The notes beneath the pieces are model-generated. The model saw nothing but the letters and a program-made list of their open reading frames with translations, was not told the origin of the DNA and ran no database searches. Both the position numbers and the translations under genes were made by a program. A stretch of DNA of 34,843 nt, taken from an uncultured Clostridia bacterium. Lineage in GTDB: Bacteria; Bacillota; Clostridia; Oscillospirales; Ruminococcaceae. Below, in pieces: positions 18,960-27,518 of this stretch; the stretch's first letter is position 1, and each line of letters begins with the position of its first letter. Location of the stretch: assembly GCA_947631265.1 (NCBI GenBank), contig CANRKQ010000006.1, positions 1 to 34,843 of the forward strand, given 5' to 3'.

Positions 18960-19859
18960 CTATTTTATATCCCTCGGAGTCTCAATTGTAATTCGACCGA
19001 GCTTTCCGTCTCTGAATTCGTCTACAACAGTTACAGCGGCTCTTTCGGTATTAATTTCACCGCCTGAAATAAGAAAGCCTCGCTTTCTGCCAATTCTCTC
19101 TAAAATCTCAAAGCCTACCGTGCAATTGCTCATTGACATTTCGTCTTCATAAATACCATCAAGGTCTATACAATACCTTTCCGCTATATTTTCAGGGTAC
19201 TTCTCGTACAAAAACTGCAACAGCCTGCAAGCAAGATACTCCAGATCCATTATACCATCTTTTACCGCTCCGGTAAATGCAAGATGCTCGCCTACAGTTT
19301 TATCCTCAAACTTGGGCCACAAAACTCCCGGCATATCCAAAAGCTCAATTTCATTACCGATTGAAACCCACTGCTTGCCTCTTGTTACCCCGGGTCTGTC
19401 CTCGACCCTTGCCCTTTTAGAACCCGCAAGCCTGTTTATAAAAGAAGACTTGCCTACATTGGGGATCCCCACAATCATAATCCTTACAGGTCTTCCGACC
19501 ATTCCCTTGCTGTTCCATATATCTATTTGCTCTTTTAAATGCTCTCTAAGCGCAGGAATAAATTTATTTACTCCCTTACCGCTTCTGCAATCCATAGAAA
19601 GCGCTTTAATCCCATTCCTTTTGAAATAATCAAGCCACATAGATGTAGCCGTTTCATCAGCTGCGTCGCACTTGTTTAAAATGATAATTCTGGGTTTTGA
19701 ACCTACAATTCTGTCCATTTCGGGATTTCTGCTTGATATAGGAACTCTGGCGTCTGTCATCTCAACGACAGCGTCAACCAGCTTTAAATTAGACTGCATC
19801 AGACGGCGTGTCTTGGCCATATGTCCCGGAAACCACTGAACACTTATTTCATTGCTCAT
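18960..19859 (-). CDS. rbgA: Ribosome biogenesis GTPase RbgA/YlqF
   Basis: VQWFPGHMAKTRR, circularly permuted GTPase order (LNKCD ... GIPNVGKSSFINRL ... DMPGVLWPKFED). Start MSNEIS at 19859 with SD GGTGAT. Confidence 0.96.
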   Translation of the reverse strand: MSNEISVQWFPGHMAKTRRLMQSNLKLVDAVVEMTDARVPISSRNPEMDRIVGSKPRIIILNKCDAADETATSMWLDYFKRNGIKALSMDCRSGKGVNKFIPALREHLKEQIDIWNSKGMVGRPVRIMIVGIPNVGKSSFINRLAGSKRARVEDRPGVTRGKQWVSIGNEIELLDMPGVLWPKFEDKTVGEHLAFTGAVKDGIMDLEYLACRLLQFLYEKYPENIAERYCIDLDGIYEDEMSMSNCTVGFEILERIGRKRGFLISGGEINTERAAVTVVDEFRDGKLGRITIETPRDIK

Positions 19860-19939
19860 ATTAATCACCATGCCTTCATTGCAAAGACATACCTTTCATC
19901 GGTTTTACGAGCCGGTTTCGGCTCTGTAGGATTTACCGC
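19860..19939 (-). promoter_or_regulatory. Conserved structured leader element, copy B (lepB-rbgA intergenic)
   Basis: Homologous to 16129-16207; contains perfect hairpin GAGCCG-AAAC-CGGCTC, outer CGGT...ACCG, AAAGG-TATG-TCTTT; ends at the rbgA start codon. Confidence 0.7.
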
Positions 19940-19943
19940 ATTC

Positions 19944-20552
19944 TTATTTCACTCTGCCAAAGCTGTCAAAAGGATAAATCCTGAATACAGCCTTTCCAAG
20001 TACGTCGTCAGTTGAAATGCATCCAACAAGAGAATTTCTGCTGTCTGTTGATTCATTTCTGTTGTCGCCCATTACAAAAATAGTGTTTTCCGGTACAACC
20101 ATAGGATAAGTGTTTCCGTTATCATTTCTTGCTGTAGGAGCATTTATATACGGCTCATCTAAGACTTTTCCGTCAACAGTAACTGTATGCTTATAAAAAT
20201 CTATGTCAACTGTCTGACCTTCGGTTGCTATAACTCTTTTTATTATGGTTTTATTAAGTCCCTTGCTGTTGACAACAACTATATCCCCCTGCTTGGGAGT
20301 GTAAAATAAATGAGATATGATAAGTCTCTGTCCGTCCTGAAGAGTAGGAACCATTGATTTGCCGTCAACAATTACAATTCTGAAAACAAAAGTAAATACC
20401 AGTATTACTATGAAAATCGAAATGGCTATAGACTCAAGCCATTCTAAAATCTCGTTTCCTACCGATTTTTCTTTATATTTTTTGTAATCCTCATTGCTGA
20501 AAATCTCTTCTTTGTTATTATCCATATATAAAACCTCTTTTTTTATCAACAT
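19944..20552 (-). CDS. lepB: Signal peptidase I
   Basis: TM segment followed by DGKSMVPTLQDGQRLII, KQGDIVVV, IIKRVIATEGQTV, VMGDNRNESTDSRNSLVG. Confidence 0.97.
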   Translation of the reverse strand: MLIKKEVLYMDNNKEEIFSNEDYKKYKEKSVGNEILEWLESIAISIFIVILVFTFVFRIVIVDGKSMVPTLQDGQRLIISHLFYTPKQGDIVVVNSKGLNKTIIKRVIATEGQTVDIDFYKHTVTVDGKVLDEPYINAPTARNDNGNTYPMVVPENTIFVMGDNRNESTDSRNSLVGCISTDDVLGKAVFRIYPFDSFGRVK

Positions 20553-20616
20553 ACTACATACAATACAACATATATTTTACCAAAAAAACATACAAAATTC
20601 AAGTACTTTTAAAAGA

Positions 20617-20645
20617 AAAAGGAACAAAATTACTTTGCTCCTTTT
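20617..20645 (-). terminator. Terminator of rplS
   Basis: Minus strand AAAAGGAGCAAAGTAATTTTGTTCCTTTTTC: stem AAAGGA.CAAA / TTTG.TCCTTT followed by T-rich sequence. Confidence 0.7.
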
Positions 20646-20655
20646 AATACTACTA

Positions 20656-20997
20656 TTAGATTTGTTCTTTAACTTTAGCAGCCTTACCAACTCTGTCTCT
20701 CAGATAGTACAGCTTAGCTCTGCGCACGCGGCCGTGTCTCACTACCTCAACCTTATCAACTATAGGTGAATGTACCGGGAATACCCTTTCAATTCCGCAT
20801 CCGTGAGCAACACGGCGAACAGTAAATGTTTCATTAATACCGCCATGCTTCTTGGCTATTATTGTTCCCTCAAAGATTTGGATTCTTGACTTATCGCCTT
20901 CTTTGATCTTTACGTGTACCCTTACAGTATCACCTATGCTAAGAACAGGAACATCTTTCTTTAAGCTTGAGTTTGAAATTAGTTTTAAAGCGTCCAC
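20656..20997 (-). CDS. rplS: 50S ribosomal protein L19
   Basis: [95 protein letters not shown]. Confidence 0.99.
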   Translation of the reverse strand: MDALKLISNSSLKKDVPVLSIGDTVRVHVKIKEGDKSRIQIFEGTIIAKKHGGINETFTVRRVAHGCGIERVFPVHSPIVDKVEVVRHGRVRRAKLYYLRDRVGKAAKVKEQI

Positions 20998-21129
20998 TTT
21001 AAATACCTCCTATTATTTTCAGACATTCATACATTTTGCTTAACAAAATCAGAGGACTGTCCGCTTTAATGTCTTGCCTTAACAGACAGGCATTAACTCT
21101 CGTCGCATTTAACGACGGTTAACAAATGC
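20998..21129 (-). ncRNA. Structured rplS 5' leader (candidate L19 leader)
   Basis: About 130 nt between the promoter and rplS with inverted repeats CGTCG..CGACG, TTAATG..CATTAA/TGCCT..AGGCA and ATTTTG..CAAAAT. L19 leaders are known upstream of rplS in Firmicutes; class membership not verified. Confidence 0.5.
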
Positions 21130-21135
21130 TTATTT

Positions 21136-21164
21136 ATTATATCACAATGGAAAATAAATTTCAA
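21136..21164 (-). promoter_or_regulatory. Sigma-A promoter of rplS
   Basis: Minus strand TTGAAA (21159-21164), 17 bp, TATAAT (21136-21141). Confidence 0.8.
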
Positions 21165-21217
21165 GAATTTTTATAAATTTTTCTTTAAAAAACTATGTAC
21201 AACAGAGTCAAAGTATT

Positions 21218-21792
21218 TCAGCACAGAATTTCAGATACTGCAATATATATCAGCGTAATAATCAGCGATAAATTTGTTATACCATTGTGTATCATTATTA
21301 TAATAACACAAATCGTTAACAGAATAAGTACCGAGCGTATAACCTTATATGCTGTATTCATAGCTGCGGATACCGAATCCTCAAACACTAATTTAAGAAC
21401 ACGCCCTCCGTCAAAATATTTAAAGGGAAGAAGATTGAAAAGTCCCAGTATAAGGCTTGTATACGCAAACTGAATAAGTATTCTTCTAAAAACTAAGAAA
21501 CAAATAATATTTACTCCTGCGCCTGCAAGCAAAACGCATATTTCACTTTTCTTATCGTATAATCTTTCCGGCTCGCATTTTAGCTTTATTCCTCCAGCAT
21601 ACAGCATAATCTCACTTACCGGAACTGAATATCTGTACATCATAATCATATGTCCGAACTCGTGAATAAAACAGCAAAGCAATGCAGTTATTACAGCAAA
21701 GCTATCACCGATCAAAAACAGAACTGCCAGAACCGCAAAAAAACTGAACGACAATTTTATTTTATAATCTTTAATAATGAATTCCAGCATAT
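21218..21792 (-). CDS. M50 family site-2 metalloprotease (SpoIVFB-like)
   Basis: Hydrophobic protein with HEFGH zinc motif and second motif NLLPFKYFDGG. Start MLEFIIKDYKIK with AAGGAA spacing preferred over ORF start 21877. Confidence 0.85.
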
Positions 21793-21887
21793 ACATTTCC
21801 TTATACTTTTGAAGATAATATATAAATTTATATGCTTTTAAATTATTAAATATGAGAAAGTGCTCAGCAACAGCCAAGCACTTTGAT

Positions 21888-21971
21888 TTAATATTCAGGA
21901 TCTTTAACCTTAAAAACCAGCTTCAGTATTCCGGACAGCAGCTTAGGCGGCTTGACTAATACTATTTTCAT
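21888..21971 (-). CDS. spoVM: Stage V sporulation protein SpoVM (27 aa)
   Basis: MKIVLVKPPKLLSGILKLVFKVKDPEY*; matches the B. subtilis SpoVM layout (MKFYTIKLPKFLGGIVRAMLGSFRKD) including Pro9; strong SD AGGAGGGAG; located next to thiN as in Bacillus. Absent from the supplied ORF track. Confidence 0.93.
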   Translation of the reverse strand: MKIVLVKPPKLLSGILKLVFKVKDPEY

Positions 21972-22028
21972 ATGTCTCTCCCTCCTGATAATATAATACT
22001 TTATAATATTCAGATAAGCCGTATATTG

Positions 22029-22652
22029 TTACAGCTTTGAAAAACACACGCACAAAATACCGCTTTTAAAAGAAATAACCGCGCTGTCATCAGCAATTTC
22101 ATTAGATACGCCAAGAGGAAACTTGTTTGTCAGAACCGCATTATCAAGGGGATATTTTACTCCCTTTTCGCAAAGACCCGTAACTTCATCAGTCATAGCG
22201 AATGTAGATAAAGAATATCCCAGCCTTTTATCAAATTTATAGCTGCCAGGTAAAAGAGCAGTCATTTCATTGTTCTCATCTATAAGACTTGCCGATACGC
22301 CGCTGCTTGCAGCGAAACTTAGCGTTTGAAGATTTGCTAATGTATGGTCAAGTCTTCCGCCGATTCCGCCCAGTAAAGCTATTTTCTTTGTGCCGTTATC
22401 CAAAGCAAATCTCACAGCCGATATTGTGTCAGTATCGTCTTTTTCTATATTGAGCTTAAGTATATTAACATCTTCAGGAGTATATCCCAGCGAGTCAAAA
22501 TCGCCTATAGCAATATCAATACGGGTATTTGACTTTTTTAATGTTTCATATCCCTTGTCTGCCGCAATAATAAAATCATACTCTCTTGAAACAGAATCCA
22601 ACCACTTAAGATTTCTTATTCCATATCCGCCGACTATCAGACATTTCTCCAT
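22029..22652 (-). CDS. thiN: Thiamine pyrophosphokinase
   Basis: CLIVGGYGIRN, IIAADKGYETLKKSNTRIDIAIGDFDSLG, DDTDTISAVRFAL, LLGGIGGRLDHTLANL. Start MEKCL at 22652. Confidence 0.94.
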   Translation of the reverse strand: MEKCLIVGGYGIRNLKWLDSVSREYDFIIAADKGYETLKKSNTRIDIAIGDFDSLGYTPEDVNILKLNIEKDDTDTISAVRFALDNGTKKIALLGGIGGRLDHTLANLQTLSFAASSGVSASLIDENNEMTALLPGSYKFDKRLGYSLSTFAMTDEVTGLCEKGVKYPLDNAVLTNKFPLGVSNEIADDSAVISFKSGILCVCFSKL

Positions 22653-22656
22653 AATA

Positions 22657-23544
22657 TCAGTATTCCCACTCCTTGAGGTTTTTTGCCTCCTTAAACATCT
22701 GAACATAGCTTTCATGTCGCGATTTAGGGATAATGCCATCTTTGACAGCCCGTATTACCTCACAACCCGGTTCATTTATGTGATTGCAGTCTTGAAATTT
22801 ACACTTTCCTGCGTAATCGTCAAATTCCCTGAAACATGACGCAAGCTCTTCTTTAAAAATTATATCATATCTGTTTGTATCAAACGAAGAAAATCCCGGA
22901 GTATCGGCAATATACCCTCCGTCAGCCAGTCTGAAAAGCTCAACGTGTCTGGTTGTGTGTTTACCCCTGCCTAATTTTTTGCTTATCTCACCCGTATCAA
23001 GATTTAGCCCGGGAAAAAGATTGTTTATAAGGCTCGACTTGCCTACTCCGGTGTTTCCTGTAAAGGCTGACAGCTTTCCTGTAAGCAGCTCTTTTAATTG
23101 ACTGCTGCCCCTGCCTGTTGTATTATCAACAGAGAATACCTTAACACCCGCTTTTTTGTAAACAGAAACAAGCTCGTTCTCACATTTTTTATCTATTTTA
23201 GTAAACACTACAACAGGCTCAATACCCTTGTATTCGGCAATTGCAATAAACTTATCAATGAGCAGCAGATTAGGTGAAGGCTCACATACAGAATTGACTA
23301 ATACCAGATAATCCAGATTTGCAAGCTGAGGTCTTATAATGAAAGACTTTCTATCGAATACTTTAACTATAGTAGGTGTTTCGCCGTCTTTTATCTGTAT
23401 TTCTACCCTGTCCCCGCAGACAGGAGATAAATTTTTCTTCCTGAATGAACCCTTTGCTTTACATTCATATACAACATCAGAGGCCTCTACAAAGTAGATG
23501 CCTCCGAGTAATTTTATAATCAGTCCTTGTTTATTCATTATCAT
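22657..23544 (-). CDS. rsgA: Ribosome small subunit-dependent GTPase A
   Basis: OB-fold N-terminus, FTKIDKK, FTGNTGVGKSSLINNL, KLGRGKHTTRHVEL, ADTPGFSSFD, Cys/His zinc site CKFQDCNHINEPGC. Confidence 0.97.
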   Translation of the reverse strand: MIMNKQGLIIKLLGGIYFVEASDVVYECKAKGSFRKKNLSPVCGDRVEIQIKDGETPTIVKVFDRKSFIIRPQLANLDYLVLVNSVCEPSPNLLLIDKFIAIAEYKGIEPVVVFTKIDKKCENELVSVYKKAGVKVFSVDNTTGRGSSQLKELLTGKLSAFTGNTGVGKSSLINNLFPGLNLDTGEISKKLGRGKHTTRHVELFRLADGGYIADTPGFSSFDTNRYDIIFKEELASCFREFDDYAGKCKFQDCNHINEPGCEVIRAVKDGIIPKSRHESYVQMFKEAKNLKEWEY

Positions 23545-25709
23545 CCCGCATTATTTGTAGTTGTCAGGCTCCAAGAAGTAGTCGAGTCGTCTGATTCGCT
23601 GCTTACATCAGAATCCTTTGGAGCGACCGTTTCTTTTTCAGGAGTTATAGAAGTAAACGCACTTCCGTTTGTAGAGGTTGTTGAATACGTCTTATCTGCA
23701 AAGTTGACCTCATATGATCCGTATAATGCCGAATCCTTACCTCTCTGAATCTTAATCGAAACCGCCTGTGTTTCCTGTCCGGTTACAGGAACTTTTATAG
23801 AACCTCCTGCAACTGTTTCAGCATCGCCGAGAGATTGAGTATTCTCAAGATTGCCGTTTATATAAATCAGTATCTTATAGCTGCCCCAAGCTCCTACAGG
23901 AACAGACACGTCTATGTTTACCGTATTAGACGCTGCTTTTCCGGTCGAAACTCCGATAGTTACAACTGTATCTCTATCAACGTTCGTACCCTTTGAAATA
24001 GACTGAGATACAACCTCACCCTTTGGAACCTCATCAGTATCTACCTTTGTTACCTCGCATTTGAGCTTGTTATTTTCCAACAAAGCCTTTGCGTCGTCCT
24101 CTGTTTTTCCTATAAGCGAAGGCACCTTTACCTTAGTTTCAAGCGGACCGCTGCTTACAAATACTGTTACAGACGAGCCTTGAGGTACTTCCTCGTTTGC
24201 CTCGGGATTAGTATTGATCACACGTCCTTCCACAACGTCGTCATCATGACGCAGACTTTGTACAGGTACAAGATTCAGACTTTCAAGTCTTGATTCAGCC
24301 GCCTCATAGGTTTGGTTCTTTAAGTCGGGAATAACTGAGGTTTTAGGTCCTTTTGAAACTGTCACCTTGATCTCAGAGCCTTCCTTTTTGATCGTACCCT
24401 GAGGAATATCCTGCTCATAAATTATGTTCTTCGGATAATCGTTGTTAAATTCTTCTTCAAGAACAAATTTCAGCTTTTCACCGTACTCGTTTTTTGCGTC
24501 AATTATAGACTGTCCTATAAAATTAGGAATTTCTATTTTATTTGTATTGCTGCCGAAAGCGTCTGATTTTATTACCATAAACAAAATAACTACTGCTGCG
24601 ATAATTACAACGGCTACAGTAACTGCTGACAATATGGGAACAACATAAGAACGCTTTCTAGCCGGCTCGTCGCTGTCATCATAGTAATCATCATTGGGAT
24701 AGTAATTGTTATATGTTTCAGAGGGTAGATCAGGGTCAACATCAATTATTTCGCTGTCGTCTGAATTATTGTCATTTTTTACAGGATTGAAAAATATAGT
24801 TGACTCTCTTGACTTGCGTGCGTCAATATCGCCGCCTGTTTTATATCCGAATATTACGTCAGGATTATGCTTAAAGGTTTCTATATCCTTCATCATTTCA
24901 GAGGCTGATTGATACCTTCTTGACGGATTTCTCTCCATTGCGTGGTAAACGATTTCCTCAAGAGGCTCAGGAATAGTGCTTATTATCTCTCTCGGATTTT
25001 TAGCCACTTCCTGCATATGCATAAGCGCAACGGCAACGGGATTCTCCGCATCGAATGGTTTTTTTCCAGTCAGCATTTCGTATAGCATAACACCAACAGA
25101 GTATATATCGCTTTTTTCATCGGTAATATCGCCTCTTGCCTGTTCTGGCGATATGTAATGAACCGAACCTATAGTTTTATCGGAAAGCGTTTTTCCGTCT
25201 GATCTGGAAAAACGTGCAATTCCGAAATCCATTACCTTTATTGTTCCGTCTGAGAAGAGCATAATGTTCTGGGGTTTTATGTCTCTGTGAACAATTCCCC
25301 TGTCGTGGGCGTGCTGCAACGCTCTTAAAACCTGAGTTATAAAGTGTATAGCGTCTTTCCACCTTAAAACGCCTTGCTGTTCTATAAATTCTTTAAGAGT
25401 TATACCGTCAATATACTCCATAACGATATACTGGATCTCATCAGAAAATCCTACGTCATATATTTTAACTATATTAGGATGTGAAAGTACTGCGATTGCC
25501 TTGCTCTCATTTCGGAATCTTCTTAAAAACTCTTCATTCTCTGAATATTCATTCTTAAGAATTTTAACGGCAACGGTCCTGTCCTCCATAATGTCAACAG
25601 CCTTATAAACATCAGCCATTCCGCCTATACCGATAAGCTCAGTTATTTCATATCTTCCGTCAAGCTTTTTCCCAATGTTCATATCCAAAACATTATCCTC
25701 CCTTTTCAT
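23541..25709 (-). CDS. prkC: Ser/Thr protein kinase PrkC/Stk1 with three PASTA repeats
   Basis: Kinase motifs (GIGGMADVYKA, IVHRDIKPQNIML, VMDFGIARF, SVHYISPEQARG), TM segment, three PASTA repeats (IEIPNFIGQS.., SVIPDLKNQT.., VKVPSLIGKT..) and a C-terminal extension. Confidence 0.96.
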   Translation of the reverse strand: MKREDNVLDMNIGKKLDGRYEITELIGIGGMADVYKAVDIMEDRTVAVKILKNEYSENEEFLRRFRNESKAIAVLSHPNIVKIYDVGFSDEIQYIVMEYIDGITLKEFIEQQGVLRWKDAIHFITQVLRALQHAHDRGIVHRDIKPQNIMLFSDGTIKVMDFGIARFSRSDGKTLSDKTIGSVHYISPEQARGDITDEKSDIYSVGVMLYEMLTGKKPFDAENPVAVALMHMQEVAKNPREIISTIPEPLEEIVYHAMERNPSRRYQSASEMMKDIETFKHNPDVIFGYKTGGDIDARKSRESTIFFNPVKNDNNSDDSEIIDVDPDLPSETYNNYYPNDDYYDDSDEPARKRSYVVPILSAVTVAVVIIAAVVILFMVIKSDAFGSNTNKIEIPNFIGQSIIDAKNEYGEKLKFVLEEEFNNDYPKNIIYEQDIPQGTIKKEGSEIKVTVSKGPKTSVIPDLKNQTYEAAESRLESLNLVPVQSLRHDDDVVEGRVINTNPEANEEVPQGSSVTVFVSSGPLETKVKVPSLIGKTEDDAKALLENNKLKCEVTKVDTDEVPKGEVVSQSISKGTNVDRDTVVTIGVSTGKAASNTVNIDVSVPVGAWGSYKILIYINGNLENTQSLGDAETVAGGSIKVPVTGQETQAVSIKIQRGKDSALYGSYEVNFADKTYSTTSTNGSAFTSITPEKETVAPKDSDVSSESDDSTTSWSLTTTNNAG

Positions 25710-26437
25710 TAATTCATAATGATTGCTACTGTAATGTTATCCTTACCGCCTTTATCCTTAGCATAATTAATTAAATCGCTAAGTGAGCGTTCAAGCTCTT
25801 TATTATATACATAGCTGTATATAAGCTCGTCGCTGCAGTAGTTGGTAAGCCCATCAGAACAAATTAGAATTATTGAATTTTGCTTTAGTTCTACCTCAAA
25901 ATAATCAGGATCCAAGTCAGGCTCGGTACCTATAGCCTTTGTTATTATGTGACTCATTTCATGCTTGTTTTTATCGTCTTTTTCTATCTTTCCCTGTTCA
26001 TACAGAATTTCAACAATAGTATGGTCATTTGTTATCTGCCTGATCCCATTCTCGTCCAGCAGATATGCCCGACTGTCCCCTACGCTTGCTATATATGCTT
26101 TGTCTTTGTTTATAAGCGCGCCTACACAAGTAGTTCCCATTCCTTTTTTGTCTTCATCTTCTTTTGACTTTTCATAGACCAGCGTATTTGCTGCCGTCAG
26201 AGATGTTATCAATGTATTTCTTATACTGTTGTCATCGGCATCGTTTCTGTAATTTAAGGTCAAACGGTCAAAAACAGTATTCGCCGCGATTTCGCTGGCA
26301 AGCCCTCCAGATTGAGCGCCCCCCATTCCATCACAAACAACGGCGGCTACCGTGTCATCATCAATTATTTTAACGCAAAATCTGTCCTGATTTTCCTTTC
26401 TCGTCATGCCGACATCGCTCTTTGCGACCACATACAA
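25709..26437 (-). CDS. prpC: PP2C-type Ser/Thr phosphatase PrpC/Stp
   Basis: SDVGMTRKENQDRF, VCDGMGGAQSG, ASVGDSRAYLL, ICSDGLTNY, KGGKDNITV. Confidence 0.96.
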   Translation of the reverse strand: MYVVAKSDVGMTRKENQDRFCVKIIDDDTVAAVVCDGMGGAQSGGLASEIAANTVFDRLTLNYRNDADDNSIRNTLITSLTAANTLVYEKSKEDEDKKGMGTTCVGALINKDKAYIASVGDSRAYLLDENGIRQITNDHTIVEILYEQGKIEKDDKNKHEMSHIITKAIGTEPDLDPDYFEVELKQNSIILICSDGLTNYCSDELIYSYVYNKELERSLSDLINYAKDKGGKDNITVAIIMN

Positions 26438-26465
26438 GTTCGCTCACCCTCTTTCTGATTTCATT

Positions 26466-27509
26466 TTATATCTCGTATTCCCGTCTCAGCTGACCGCAAG
26501 CAGCGTCAATATCTGTGCCGAGTGTTCTTCTCACCGTAGCGTTTACACCCAGATCTATCAGCATATCCCTGAATTTAACTGCTGATTTCCTGTTTGATGT
26601 AAATTTCCGCTCCTTAATTTTATTTACAGGTATTATGTTTACATGGCTTTGAGTTTTATGCAAAAGCTTTGATAACTGCACAGCCTGCTCCTTAGAATCA
26701 TTTACTCCGTCAATAAGAGCATACTCAAAGGAGATACGTCTTTTTGTTTTATTAAAATAATATCTGCACGCAGTCATAAGTTCGTTAATATTATATTTAT
26801 TATTGACAGGCATTATTTCACTTCTCTTGGCATTTGTTGTTGCGTGAAGAGATACCGAAAGCGTAAGTCCGTAATTTTTATCCGCTAAATCATATATCCT
26901 GGGAACAATTCCGCAGGTTGACAGCGAAACATGACGAAGGCTCATATTGTAACCGTCTTTATCGCTTAGTATATCTAAAAACCTCACTACATTTTTGTAG
27001 TTGTCAAGCGGCTCTCCGATCCCCATAAGAACAATGCTCGAAACCTTTTTATCAGAATCCCTCTCCGTTTCATAAAGCTGCAAAAGAATCTCTGACGGAG
27101 AAAGATCTCTTTTATATCCTGCAATGGTAGACGCGCAGAACTGACAACCCATCTTGCACCCCACCTGAGTAGAAACGCAAAGGCTGTATCCGTGATTGTA
27201 TTCCATCATTACTGTTTCTATATGATTACCATCAGGTAACTCATATAGATATTTTACAGTATTGTCTATGTCCGACGCAAGTCTTTTTGAAATAATTAGT
27301 GATTTTATACAAAATACATCAGATAATTTACCTCTAAACTGTGCAGATAAATTGCTCATTTTGTCGAAATTTTTGACTTTTTTTACATGCAGCCATTGCC
27401 AAATCTGCTTTGCTCTAAACTTCTTTTCACCCATAAGTATAATATTATCCTCCAGCTCACTAAGGCTTAGAGATAATATATCGATTTTTTCAGTATTTTT
27501 TTCAGTCAT
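26466..27509 (-). CDS. rlmN: 23S rRNA (adenine2503-C2)-methyltransferase RlmN (radical SAM)
   Basis: CVSTQVGCKMGCQFCAST radical-SAM CxxxCxxC, VLMGIGEPLDNY, SLHATTNAKRSEIMP, NIIPVN. Confidence 0.97.
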   Translation of the reverse strand: MTEKNTEKIDILSLSLSELEDNIILMGEKKFRAKQIWQWLHVKKVKNFDKMSNLSAQFRGKLSDVFCIKSLIISKRLASDIDNTVKYLYELPDGNHIETVMMEYNHGYSLCVSTQVGCKMGCQFCASTIAGYKRDLSPSEILLQLYETERDSDKKVSSIVLMGIGEPLDNYKNVVRFLDILSDKDGYNMSLRHVSLSTCGIVPRIYDLADKNYGLTLSVSLHATTNAKRSEIMPVNNKYNINELMTACRYYFNKTKRRISFEYALIDGVNDSKEQAVQLSKLLHKTQSHVNIIPVNKIKERKFTSNRKSAVKFRDMLIDLGVNATVRRTLGTDIDAACGQLRREYEI

Positions 27510-27518
27510 TATTTTTTA

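Noticed and set aside
22390-22839. 149-aa plus-strand ORF antisense to thiN/rsgA
   Set aside because: Antisense shadow ORF with no recognisable domain.
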